48,857 nt of DNA. It comes from a bacterium. GTDB lineage: Bacteria; Bacillota; Clostridia; Lachnospirales; Lachnospiraceae. The notes under the pieces are model-generated. The model made no database searches. It was not told the origin of the DNA and saw only the letters and a list, made by a program, of their open reading frames with translations. The position numbers and the translations under genes are program-made. The stretch spans positions 1 to 48,857 of the forward strand of contig JAUNJY010000033.1 in NCBI GenBank assembly GCA_030535455.1, in the 5' to 3' direction. Below are positions 34,063 through 42,000 of the stretch, piece by piece (the stretch's first letter is position 1; the number at the start of each line of letters is the position of its first letter).

Positions 34063-34085
34063 TGTGTAAAGTCTTGTGGTATACT
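34057..34085 (+). promoter_or_regulatory. nadABC-niaR promoter
   Basis: TTGTCA (34057-34062), 17-bp spacer, TATACT (34080-34085), about 63 bp before nadA. Confidence 0.75.
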
Positions 34086-34147
34086 GCACTAGATGTAAAG
34101 ACACATTGAGAATATTTGTAAATTACGTTTTTACGAAGGGAGAAGTT

Positions 34148-35059
34148 ATGATGCCTCAAATGATAGACGAGATAAACGCACTGAAAAAAGAAAAGAATGC
34201 AGTCATTCTCGCTCACTATTACGTAAATGACGATGTACAGGCAATTGCTGATTACATCGGAGACTCTTTTTATTTAAGCAAGATCGCGACTCAGGTGAAA
34301 GAAGACACCATTGTCTTCTGCGGTGTATCCTTTATGGGAGAAAGTGCAAAAATCCTAAATCCCACAAAGACAGTGCTTATGCCCGATGAAAGTGCTGACT
34401 GTCCAATGGCCCATATGGCAGACATAGATAAGATCGAAGCCATAAGAAAACAGTATGATGATCTGGCTGTTGTATGTTACATAAACTCCACAAGTGAATT
34501 AAAAGCACATTCCGATGTATGTGTGACCTCCTCTAATGCAGTCAAGATTGTAAATGCTCTTCCGAATAAGAATATTTATTTTATTCCGGATGAACATCTT
34601 GGTCAATTTGTTGCCAAACAATGTCCTGACAAACATTTTATTTTTAATGATGGGTTCTGTCATGTCCATACAAGTATCAGCGTTGATAACTTACAAAAGG
34701 CCAAGGCAGCAAAACCAGATGCTCTGATTCTTGCCCATCCAGAATGTAAATTAGATGTCCTTGCCATGGCAGATTATATTGGCAGTACTTCCGGCATTAT
34801 TGACTTTGCCACTCAAAGCGATGCCAAAGAATTTATCATTTGCACGGAAATGGGCGTACTCTATAAGTTAAAACAACAAAATCCTGACAAACGTTTCTAC
34901 TCTGTAGGAATTCGTCAGTACTGTCCAAATATGAAACGTATTACAGTAGAGAAAGTTAAAAATGCTCTACTCCATAATGAAACACAAGTTCATGTAACAG
35001 AGGAGAGACGAAAAGAAGCCCTTCTTCCACTTACAAAAATGTTAGAACTTGCGAAGTAG
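34148..35059 (+). CDS. nadA: Quinolinate synthase A
   Basis: Condenses iminoaspartate with dihydroxyacetone phosphate to form quinolinate, the second step of de novo NAD synthesis. The product has 303 residues. Family features are AVILAHYYVNDDVQAIADYIGDS near the N-terminus, FCGVSFMGESAKILNP with a 4Fe-4S cluster Cys, VTSSNAVKI, ILAHPECKLDVLA with the second Cys type, and the C-terminal GIRQYCPNMKRI with the third. The ATG at 34148 has AAGGGAG upstream; a second ATG follows at once. The longer frame from 34076 overlaps the promoter and is rejected. It is first in the nad operon, 8 bp before nadB. Confidence 0.97.
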   Translation: MMPQMIDEINALKKEKNAVILAHYYVNDDVQAIADYIGDSFYLSKIATQVKEDTIVFCGVSFMGESAKILNPTKTVLMPDESADCPMAHMADIDKIEAIRKQYDDLAVVCYINSTSELKAHSDVCVTSSNAVKIVNALPNKNIYFIPDEHLGQFVAKQCPDKHFIFNDGFCHVHTSISVDNLQKAKAAKPDALILAHPECKLDVLAMADYIGSTSGIIDFATQSDAKEFIICTEMGVLYKLKQQNPDKRFYSVGIRQYCPNMKRITVEKVKNALLHNETQVHVTEERRKEALLPLTKMLELAK

Positions 35060-35067
35060 GTGAAAAT

Positions 35068-36432
35068 ATGAAAAATGAAGCTGATGTAATTATTGTTGGC
35101 TGTGGTGTTGCCGGCCTGTTTTGTGCCCTTAACCTGCCAAAAGACAAGCAAATCCTTATGATTACAAAAGATGCCCTAGACCATAGTGATTCTTTCCTTG
35201 CCCAAGGAGGAATTTGCGTATTAAGAGATGAAGAAGATTATGATGGATATTTTGAAGATACGATGAAAGCAGGACATTATGAAAATGACCCTGATTCCGT
35301 TGATGTGATGATCCGCTCTTCCAGGGAAATCATCAATGACCTGATTGGATATGGCGTAGACTTTGAGCGTGAGAATGGAGAACTACTTTATACAAGAGAA
35401 GGTGCTCATCGTGTCAACCGTATTCTATTTCATAAAGACATTACAGGAAAAGAGATTACAAGAAAACTTCTTGCTGCCGTACAGAAACTTGACAATGTTA
35501 CAATCAAGGACTACTGCACCATGGTGGATATCATCGAAGAAAAGAATACCTGCTATGGCGTCGTTGTTCGTAACCAGGATGACACCATTGAAACCCTTAC
35601 TGCACCATATACAGTATTTGCATGTGGTGGAATTGGCGGCCTGTTTGATAATAGTACCAACTTTCCACATCTGACCGGAGATGCCTTAGCCATTTCCCTA
35701 AACCATGATATTGAATTAGAAAATCCTGACTACATACAGATTCATCCAACTACACTTTACTCCAAGAGGCCTGGCAGACGTTTCTTAGTTTCCGAATCGG
35801 TTCGTGGCGAAGGTGCCATCTTGTTAAACAAAGACAAGGAACGTTTTGTAAATGAACTTCTGCCTCGTGATATTGTAACAAGAGAAATTCATAAACAAAT
35901 GAAAAAAGACAATATGCCATATGTATGGCTTTCCATGGCTCCCATTGATCATGATGAGATCATCAATCACTTCCCTAATATCTATGCCAGATGTCTAGAG
36001 GAAGGATATGACCCAACAAAAGAATGTATTCCTGTAGTTCCAAGCCAGCATTATTTTATGGGTGGAATCCATGTAGACCTGAATAGCAAGACAACCATGG
36101 ACAATCTTTATGCCATTGGTGAAACAAGCTGTAATGGGGTTCACGGTGCCAATCGTCTAGCAAGCAATTCCCTGCTTGAAAGTCTTGTATTTGCCAAACG
36201 TGCCGCCTATGAAATGACCGAACAGTTTGCTATAAGCTCACACAACTATGCACATGCCCTGGCAAATGACATCATCTCCACTGTCACGCTTTCCGACTAT
36301 AAGGACAAAGATGCACTTGCAGCTCAATACAAACAAATGATATTAGATGAAATAGAAAGGATGAAGAAAGAACATGAACAATCAAATCACCATGAAGTTA
36401 AACGCAGATCCATTAATTATGCAGGCGCTTAG
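35068..36432 (+). CDS. nadB: L-aspartate oxidase
   Basis: FAD enzyme of 454 residues that oxidises aspartate to iminoaspartate for NadA. The FAD-binding start is VIIVGCGVAGLFCALNLP; SFLAQGGICV near residue 43 and HPTTLY near 226 belong to the succinate dehydrogenase/fumarate reductase flavoprotein family, as do GGIHVDLNSKTTMDNLYAIGE and HGANRLASNSLLE near 350-375. The C-terminal helical domain of longer NadB proteins is mostly absent, as is common in clostridia. The last 19 codons overlap nadC by 59 bp in another frame, and the tail NHHEVKRRSINYAGA does not look conserved, which suggests a lost earlier stop codon. Confidence 0.96.
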   Translation: MKNEADVIIVGCGVAGLFCALNLPKDKQILMITKDALDHSDSFLAQGGICVLRDEEDYDGYFEDTMKAGHYENDPDSVDVMIRSSREIINDLIGYGVDFERENGELLYTREGAHRVNRILFHKDITGKEITRKLLAAVQKLDNVTIKDYCTMVDIIEEKNTCYGVVVRNQDDTIETLTAPYTVFACGGIGGLFDNSTNFPHLTGDALAISLNHDIELENPDYIQIHPTTLYSKRPGRRFLVSESVRGEGAILLNKDKERFVNELLPRDIVTREIHKQMKKDNMPYVWLSMAPIDHDEIINHFPNIYARCLEEGYDPTKECIPVVPSQHYFMGGIHVDLNSKTTMDNLYAIGETSCNGVHGANRLASNSLLESLVFAKRAAYEMTEQFAISSHNYAHALANDIISTVTLSDYKDKDALAAQYKQMILDEIERMKKEHEQSNHHEVKRRSINYAGA

Positions 36433-37228
36433 AGAAGATATCACAAGCGAGGATATCACAACCAATGCAGTTATGCCAAAGAAACAAAACGGCGAAGTAG
36501 ACTTACTCTGTAAACAAGATGGCGTAATCGCCGGCCTATGGGTATTTTCACGTGTATTTGAATTATTAGATGATACTGTAGAAGTGGAACTTTATGTAGA
36601 AGATGGCGACCATGTAAAAAAAGGCCAGCTTATGGGCAAGGTGAAAGGTGACATTCGTGTTCTTCTTTCCGGTGAACGTGTTGCCCTAAATTATTTACAG
36701 CGTATGAGCGGTATTGCTACTTACACCAATTCCATTGCCAAATTATTAGAAGGAAGCAAGACAAAATTATTAGATACTCGTAAGACAACACCTAATATGC
36801 GTATCTTTGAAAAATACTCAGTGAAAGTAGGTGGCGGCTACAATCACCGCTATAACTTATCCGATGGTATTTTACTAAAGGACAATCATATTGGGGCTGC
36901 AGGCAGCATTACCAAGGCAGTTGCTATGGCCAAGGATTATGCCTCATTTGTTCGCAAGGTAGAAGTCGAAGTAGAAAACTTAGACATGGTGAAAGAAGCC
37001 GTGGAAGCAGGTGCTGATATCATTATGCTAGACAATATGTCCCACGATATGATGAAGGAAGCCATTCAGCTGATCGATGGAAGGGCTGCCACTGAATGCT
37101 CTGGAAATGTAACTAAGGAGAACATCGCGGCAATCATTGACCTTGGCGTGGACTATGTCTCTAGCGGTGCGCTTACTCACTCCGCGCCTATTATGGACAT
37201 TTCTCTAAAAAACCTTCATGTGGTTTAA
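36374..37228 (+). CDS. nadC: Nicotinate-nucleotide pyrophosphorylase (carboxylating)
   Basis: Quinolinate phosphoribosyltransferase of 284 residues; it converts quinolinate and PRPP to nicotinate mononucleotide, CO2 and PPi. Motifs are ALREDITSEDITTNAV near residue 18, GERVALNYLQRMSGIAT near 100, LLDTRKTTPNMRIFEKY near 130, GGGYNHRYNLSDGILLKDNHI near 152, and VEVEVENLD plus IMLDNMS near 200-220. The start is uncertain: the ATG at 36374 overlaps nadB by 59 bp with a weak ribosome site, and the ATG at 36392 would still give a full enzyme. It is followed by niaR after 48 bp. Confidence 0.97.
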   Translation: MNNQITMKLNADPLIMQALREDITSEDITTNAVMPKKQNGEVDLLCKQDGVIAGLWVFSRVFELLDDTVEVELYVEDGDHVKKGQLMGKVKGDIRVLLSGERVALNYLQRMSGIATYTNSIAKLLEGSKTKLLDTRKTTPNMRIFEKYSVKVGGGYNHRYNLSDGILLKDNHIGAAGSITKAVAMAKDYASFVRKVEVEVENLDMVKEAVEAGADIIMLDNMSHDMMKEAIQLIDGRAATECSGNVTKENIAAIIDLGVDYVSSGALTHSAPIMDISLKNLHVV

Positions 37229-37276
37229 TGGTACCGTAGTGATATCATCATTTTATTAAGAAAGGGACCTTGTATT

Positions 37277-37780
37277 ATGACTGGTATGAAACGGCGGGAA
37301 CAAATTCTTGCTTCTTTACAAAACAGTACGGTTCCTATTTCTGGATCTGAACTTGCCAAACAGTTTAAGTGCAGCCGTCAGGTAATCGTTCAAGACATTG
37401 CCGTGCTTCGTGCTGCTGGTGATACTATCATTTCCACCAATAAAGGATATTTACTTAGGCAAAAAACCGTACATAAACGTATTATAAAACTAAGTCATGG
37501 TGAGGATCGCATCGAAGAGGAACTTACTACAATTGTGGATCTTGGCGGCCGGATTGAGGATATTTTCTTTTTCCATAAAATCTATGGAAAACTGCGAGCT
37601 CAGCTTTCCATAAAATCACGCCATGATGTCCAAGCTTTTTTGCATGAGTACCAGACTGATGGTGACAATCCCATTAAGTCCATTACTCTATCTACCCATT
37701 ATCAGACTATCCTTGCCGACTCTGAACAAACCTTGAACCTAATTGAAGAGACGCTAAAGGCAAAGCACCTTGCCGTGTAA
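37277..37780 (+). CDS. niaR: NAD biosynthesis repressor NiaR (HTH + 3H domain)
   Basis: Transcription regulator of 167 residues. An N-terminal winged helix (REQILASLQNSTVPISGSEL, then QFKCSRQVIVQDIAVLRAAG) is followed by the 3H domain, named for three conserved His: SHGEDRIEEELTTIVDLGG, then IYGKLRAQL, and LSTHYQTILA near residue 138. In Firmicutes NiaR binds nicotinic acid or its derivative and represses nad and niacin-transport genes. Being the last gene of the nad operon, it probably controls itself through the boxes at the nadA promoter. A strong terminator follows. Confidence 0.94.
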   Translation: MTGMKRREQILASLQNSTVPISGSELAKQFKCSRQVIVQDIAVLRAAGDTIISTNKGYLLRQKTVHKRIIKLSHGEDRIEEELTTIVDLGGRIEDIFFFHKIYGKLRAQLSIKSRHDVQAFLHEYQTDGDNPIKSITLSTHYQTILADSEQTLNLIEETLKAKHLAV

Positions 37781-37791
37781 CTATATATTTT

Positions 37792-37856
37792 AAGAGCATC
37801 CATTCTGATGTATTGCATGTATTTATACATGGTACTACATCAAAATGGATGCTCTT
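37792..37856. terminator. Bidirectional terminator between niaR and the small conserved gene
   Basis: Outer arms AAGAGCATCCATT / AATGGATGCTCTT with inner TGATGTA / TACATCA, between converging genes. Confidence 0.88.
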
Positions 37857-37859
37857 GTT

Positions 37860-38207
37860 TTATATGCCAAAGTGAATCATATATTTATTCTGATTGATAG
37901 CATCGTTTATCTTATTCGCTAACTCTTTTAGATTAACATCCTTCGCTATTCTTTTATCATTTATGACGATACGATAAAACTTTTCTAGAGACTCCGGTGG
38001 AATTATGGTAATTCCCCATCTTGCTCCCCCCTTTGCAGGCCTTTTTAAGCTATGTTCATAGGTGTCTATTTCTTCCAACTCACTCCACCAATTATCCATA
38101 TATTGATCATCATCAATTGCTACACAATCATATTTTTCCGGCTCATACTCTATGTATTCTCTATCCAGCTCTAGACTATCAATAATTCCAAATTCCGCTT
38201 TTATCAT
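37860..38207 (-). CDS. Conserved hypothetical protein, 115 residues
   Basis: Small soluble protein of a family I remember as widespread in Firmicutes but without known function. Recognisable segments are EYEPEKYDCVAIDDD at residues 19-33, WWSELEEIDTYEHSL, RPAKGGARWGITIIPPESL near 60-75, and the C-terminal NKYMIHFGI. It is acidic and rich in aromatics, with no signal peptide. I chose the ATG at 38207, which gives the family-like start MIKAEFGIIDSLE; the longer frame to 38270 runs into the promoter region. Often such proteins sit alone, as here, beside a modular repeat. Confidence 0.75.
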   Translation of the reverse strand: MIKAEFGIIDSLELDREYIEYEPEKYDCVAIDDDQYMDNWWSELEEIDTYEHSLKRPAKGGARWGITIIPPESLEKFYRIVINDKRIAKDVNLKELANKINDAINQNKYMIHFGI

Positions 38208-38292
38208 ATTCTTTCCCTCTCTTTCAGTAACTCCCCCCCAAAACGGGACACCCCTATATAATACAATCAATTATAACAAATCAAGCGAGTAT

Positions 38293-38647
38293 TCAGAACA
38301 AAGTGTGTGTTGCTGCTTGGAGCAGCCCTCGTTTTGGCAGGTATACTATCTCTGTATGCGAATATCCACGATTCTTGTCGTTTCACAGGCATATCCATGA
38401 TTTTCTTTTCATATATACCCGAACATCCTATTTTTTCTTTATTTCAAGTCGTACTTTGGGACTCTCACTAAATATTTCTCTCCCCTATGCCCAATCGTTC
38501 ACAATTTGCCCCTTACCGTTTTGGTCAGCGCCAAACCAGGTAGCGCAGCGGCATACTATTTTCGAGTGAGTGTGTATCTTTCATCCGCTGTTCAGACTGC
38601 TTTTTAATGAATAGGATGCTGTTCAAAGAGAAATTAGTCTATAACTC
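38293..38647. repeat. Modular intergenic repeat, degenerate expanded copy
   Basis: Begins CAGAACAAAGTGTGTGTT like the 22.7-kb copy, then diverges through a GCTGCT-TGG-AGCAGC hairpin (from about 38311) and about 190 bp of unrelated sequence. The core remains at 38528-38575 with TAGCGCAGCG and TTTTCGAGTGAGTG, but its ACTCG partner has become ACCAG, so the basal stem is broken. Module 4 persists as AATAGGATGCTGTTCAAAGAG. It ends at the T-tract of the Crp-family gene terminator on the minus strand. Confidence 0.65.
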
Positions 38648-38652
38648 AAAAA

Positions 38653-38680
38653 GAGCAACTGCTCTCACAAACAGTCACTC
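38653..38680 (-). terminator. Terminator of the Crp/Fnr family gene
   Basis: On the minus strand GAGTGACTG pairs with CAGTTGCTC (two G-U pairs), followed by TTTTT. It is about 50 bp after the stop at 38732. Confidence 0.75.
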
Positions 38681-38731
38681 TCTCTAATATATGTTTTTAT
38701 CCAAAAGCGACAGCACATGCGGCGCCCGCTT

Positions 38732-39454
38732 TTAGTCTACGATTTCTGCAATATACTGGCTAAGCCTGTTATATTGCTCCGCATTAATCATAATTTTATT
38801 ACCTTTTTTCCCAACACAGCCTTTTTCCATTAAGTTGGTGAGGGAACGGGTAATTGTCTTGCAGCTTACTCCGGTACAATCTGAAAGATCCTGTCTTGTA
38901 AGCCTTACCTGACATACGCCGTTTATTTCAAACTGATCATAGTAATTGATCATAAAATATGCAAGACGGTCTACTGCTTGCATGAACAGATAGACCCGTT
39001 CACGCCTGGATTGGTTCATTAAGTGTAATGCGGTCTGAGAAGATTCGATAAACAAAGCATTTACATCCTCTTTGACCCATTTTTCATAAATTACCTTTGG
39101 CATCTTGATCAGCTTACATGCAGTGGAAGCCATAAGGGTTGTCTTATATGTGGTTTCACCAAGTAGTACTTCCAATGCCCCGAATGCGATCACCGGCTGG
39201 AACCACATAAAGTTATAAATGGCACCCTGAATACGAAAATCCGTTGCCTTTACAAAGCCTTCTACTAACAGATAGACATTTTGAACTTTGGAATTCTCGG
39301 TAATAAAAATATCATTTTTCTCTAGCGCTATAACAGAACAGGAGTCATAAACCCATTCTGGCGCATTTTTAAAGTAGTCCTTCATATACCCTTTCGTTTT
39401 AATATCAAGCGTTTCAAATAGGGTAAGGATTTCTTTATACTTTGAGCTTTTCAT
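38732..39454 (-). CDS. Crp/Fnr family transcriptional regulator
   Basis: DNA-binding regulator of 240 residues: a cyclic-nucleotide-binding-like beta barrel at about 30-150 (KNDIFITENSKVQNVYLLVEGFV and FGALEVLLGETTYKTTLMAS) and a C-terminal Crp-type winged helix at about 165-235 (VRLTRQDLSDCTGVSCKTITRSLTNLMEKG). It lacks the Cys cluster of Fnr, and the barrel does not carry the full cAMP-binding RxS pattern, so its signal is unknown. It lies 23 bp downstream of the BMP lipoprotein gene on the same strand, so the two are likely cotranscribed and it may answer to the same nutrient. Confidence 0.88.
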   Translation of the reverse strand: MKSSKYKEILTLFETLDIKTKGYMKDYFKNAPEWVYDSCSVIALEKNDIFITENSKVQNVYLLVEGFVKATDFRIQGAIYNFMWFQPVIAFGALEVLLGETTYKTTLMASTACKLIKMPKVIYEKWVKEDVNALFIESSQTALHLMNQSRRERVYLFMQAVDRLAYFMINYYDQFEINGVCQVRLTRQDLSDCTGVSCKTITRSLTNLMEKGCVGKKGNKIMINAEQYNRLSQYIAEIVD

Positions 39455-39477
39455 GACTATGACTCCTTATACTCTAA

Positions 39478-40569
39478 CTATTCAATTACTGTAACTTTTA
39501 CTAATTCTAAACCTAAATCTGCTGCTGTTTTAGCATCTTTATCTGTTTTGATTGTAACCTTACCGTCAACGAGTTCTTTGTAAATAGCATCGTATTGTTC
39601 ACTTGTAAATGATACAAATTTAGATGTTTCACTTGGAAGTAATACACTATCAGTTGTTGCATCAAGTACATCGCTAGTACCAGTTTTTAAAGTACCGTTG
39701 TAGTACTCTACAAGGTAATCGTATACAGATTTGCTGATATTTTTCATTGCAGAAGTGATTACTGTTTCAGACTCACTTGATTGATCGATATCTACACCGA
39801 TTACTTTACCATTGTTGTTTTCTGCTGCACTCATTACAGAGTTTCCTACAGAACCACCACATGCAAAGATTACTTCTGTTCCGTTAGAATACCAAGAAGC
39901 TGCTTTTGCCATGTTATCTGGAGTTGCATCAAAGTTTCCAGTGTAGTTGTAGTTGATTACAACTTCATCTTTAGATAAACCTAATTCTTTTGCTGCATAT
40001 TCTGCACCTTGAGCAAAACCATAACCGAAACGAACTACAGAAGGCATTGCGATACCGCCCATAAAGCCTAATTTTCTGTAACCATCTTTAACTGCTGCAT
40101 AACCTGCTAAGAAACCAGCTTCTTGTTCTGCATAGCTGCATCCTACTACATTATCGCCGATTTTTTCTACAGAATTTGCATCTGCTGGAGTACCATCTAA
40201 TTGAATGAATGTTACATCTGGGTATTGGTCTTGAAGATTGTATAATGGAACTGAGAATAAGTATCCTGGACAAACTACAACTTTTGCACCACCTGCAATA
40301 GATAATTCGATTGCATTTTCAATTGCTGTTTCAGAAGAGTCTGTTGGTTTGTAGTATTTATAAGTTTTGTCGTTTTCGTCCGCATATTGTTTTAAGCCTT
40401 CCCAAGCACCTTGGTTAAATGACTTATCATCGATAGATCCTGTTGCTGTAATTAACGCAATTTCAGCGGAACCTGATTTTTTGCTATCTGATCCATTTTT
40501 GGAACCACAACCAACTAGGGCCATAGATAACATTGAAATAATACATAATAATGATACTAATTTTTTCAT
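39478..40569 (-). CDS. BMP family lipoprotein (nucleoside-type ABC substrate-binding protein)
   Basis: Exported lipoprotein of 363 residues. The signal peptide ends in lipobox LVGC with the acylated Cys at 21. The body is a periplasmic-binding fold of the basic membrane protein family: SIDDKSFNQGAWEGLKQYA near residue 46, EQEAGFLAGYAAV near 148, KLGFMGGIAMPSVVRFGYGFAQGA, VIFACGGSVGNSVMSAA near 235 and GVDIDQS near 260. Family members bind purine nucleosides or autoinducer-like sugars for an ABC importer. No permease or ATPase gene is nearby, so it is an orphan here. AAGGAG lies before the ATG, and TATAAT at about 40644-40649 on the minus strand is a likely -10. Confidence 0.9.
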   Translation of the reverse strand: MKKLVSLLCIISMLSMALVGCGSKNGSDSKKSGSAEIALITATGSIDDKSFNQGAWEGLKQYADENDKTYKYYKPTDSSETAIENAIELSIAGGAKVVVCPGYLFSVPLYNLQDQYPDVTFIQLDGTPADANSVEKIGDNVVGCSYAEQEAGFLAGYAAVKDGYRKLGFMGGIAMPSVVRFGYGFAQGAEYAAKELGLSKDEVVINYNYTGNFDATPDNMAKAASWYSNGTEVIFACGGSVGNSVMSAAENNNGKVIGVDIDQSSESETVITSAMKNISKSVYDYLVEYYNGTLKTGTSDVLDATTDSVLLPSETSKFVSFTSEQYDAIYKELVDGKVTIKTDKDAKTAADLGLELVKVTVIE

Positions 40570-40710
40570 ACGTTCTCCTTACTGTCGTTCGAAATTTTGC
40601 TTAAATTTAAGTAAGCATTTCTTCTCATTTTTTGATTAAGCCCATTATATACAAGTATTATGCTCAAAAAAAGGACAAATGTCTCATACCATATATTGAC
40701 AATATTGCTA

Positions 40711-40739
40711 TTGACAATTATATCCATTTAATATATAGT
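40711..40739 (+). promoter_or_regulatory. Strong plus-strand promoter with no gene behind it
   Basis: Perfect TTGACA (40711-40716), 17-bp spacer, TATAGT (40734-40739). The decamer TATTGACAAT that contains the -35 is repeated 15 bp upstream (40694-40703 and 40709-40718). It points away from the BMP gene. Confidence 0.65.
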
Positions 40740-40745
40740 TTTATT

Positions 40746-40857
40746 TAAGTTATCTGCATTATTAATTTAATTCAAAGTGCCCACAATATTATCTCCTGTG
40801 TATGTCCCCTCGTTATAGTTTTGATACTATACTCACATATATAGGAGTATTTTTTTG
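40746..40857 (+). ncRNA. Small RNA candidate, about 110 nt
   Basis: Starts at the predicted +1 of the TTGACA-TATAGT promoter and ends in ATACTC (40829-40834) / GAGTAT (40845-40850) followed by a T8 run. No open frame with a ribosome site lies within. The promoter-to-terminator unit is seen directly; its expression is inferred. The terminator stem is only 6 bp, which limits confidence. Confidence 0.45.
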
Positions 40858-40924
40858 TCCAAGTATTCCAGGTGAATACAGCCTATCTATCAAAACCGGA
40901 AGTCTCTTCATAAGACAAAAAAAA

Positions 40925-40952
40925 ATCGTACCACATATAACGTGATACGATT
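40925..40952 (-). terminator. Terminator of the DUF4234-DUF2752 pair
   Basis: ATCGTA-CAC / GTG-TACGAT stem with an A/T run on either side, just after the stop at 40957 on the minus strand. Confidence 0.82.
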
Positions 40953-40956
40953 CTTT

Positions 40957-41346
40957 TTAATTTAAATAAGAAAACGCCGGTATGTTTCGAAGAACTCCCC
41001 ATATAATGAAAATTCCTATTAAACAATAAAGCAGTCCGTTCTCCCATTTTGATAAAGGCTTACTTCCGTACTTAATATAACGGGCTGTAAAATGTATTCC
41101 TGCGGCAACTAATGCTGGAAGCAAACAGAATAAAACTCTATTTGCTTGATAGGCCTCCGGCAATCTGCCTTGCATGACTGCAGTACACATATGGGTTACT
41201 CCACATCCAGGGCATCGAAATCCCGTTATTGTCCGTATGGGACACGGTATCCCGATTCCAGTCTTAATATGCCATATTCCATACACGATCCCTATGCTGA
41301 CCATAATCACAGCAGTCTTAATTAACCTGGTTATACGTTCATTCAT
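40957..41346 (-). CDS. DUF2752 membrane protein
   Basis: Protein of 129 residues with three helices (about 10-30, 70-90, 105-122). The hallmark CPxCGxT segment is present as FRCPGCGVTHMC near residues 44-55, with a preceding CPIR motif. The function of DUF2752 is unknown; the Cys pairs could bind a metal. Its ATG shares one base with the stop codon of the zinc-ribbon gene (TAATG), so the two are translationally coupled and may form a membrane complex. Terminated by the hairpin at 40925-40952. Confidence 0.88.
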   Translation of the reverse strand: MNERITRLIKTAVIMVSIGIVYGIWHIKTGIGIPCPIRTITGFRCPGCGVTHMCTAVMQGRLPEAYQANRVLFCLLPALVAAGIHFTARYIKYGSKPLSKWENGLLYCLIGIFIIWGVLRNIPAFSYLN

Positions 41347-41936
41347 TAATCAGTAGTTGCAAACTTATTAATTTCATTCTGCATTAAGCAGTTTCCAATA
41401 AATCCAAATTGCACAAGTTGTAAAATCAAATAAAGGATTCCTGAATTAGAAGATGGAATTCCTCTTGACTGTTTTGCATAGTCAAGCTTTTCACCTTGTC
41501 TATAAGCCCAGTAAATAGTATAAATTCCACATGTCAGGATAGACCATAAGAATGCCATTCCACCGGATGTCTTATAATCACCGGAAAGAGCATTTGTATC
41601 GTCTGTTAATGTCACGAACCAGTAAATTCCGTAGAACCCACAAGTGATGATTGAAAAAATAATGCAAAGTGGTATGCTTCTATATTTGATTTCTACCGGT
41701 GGCTGTTGTGGTGGCGGTGTCTGTTGAAAATTATTATATGCGCCTTGCTGTGTATTTGTGTATCCCCCTACATTTCCTGTTGGTTTTCCACAATTCATAC
41801 ATGTTGCCTGTCCTTCATTGACCGGGCTGCCACATCCATCACAGAAACTACTTCCCTGACCTTTAGGCGTACCGCATCGAAAACAAAAACCAGCAGTTTC
41901 GTCTTCATAAAAACTACCGCAGTTTTTACAATACAT
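41346..41936 (-). CDS. Zinc-ribbon and DUF4234 membrane protein
   Basis: Protein of 196 residues. The first 55 residues hold two zinc ribbons with four CxxC knuckles (CKNCG, CFRCG, CDGCG, CMNCG). A Gln/Pro-rich linker (FQQTPPPQQPPVEIKYRS) leads to DUF4234, with ITCGFYGIYWFVTLTDDTN and the repeated LTCGIYTIYWAYRQGEKLD motifs on membrane helices, and a final hydrophobic segment. The function is unknown; soluble ribbons probably face the cytoplasm. GAGGAGG lies before the ATG. It is coupled to the downstream DUF2752 gene by a TAATG overlap. Confidence 0.9.
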   Translation of the reverse strand: MYCKNCGSFYEDETAGFCFRCGTPKGQGSSFCDGCGSPVNEGQATCMNCGKPTGNVGGYTNTQQGAYNNFQQTPPPQQPPVEIKYRSIPLCIIFSIITCGFYGIYWFVTLTDDTNALSGDYKTSGGMAFLWSILTCGIYTIYWAYRQGEKLDYAKQSRGIPSSNSGILYLILQLVQFGFIGNCLMQNEINKFATTD

Positions 41937-42000
41937 AATGTTACCTCCTCAAAATTTTATAAATATTTTATAAAAAGTATAGCATACATATTTTAAGACA

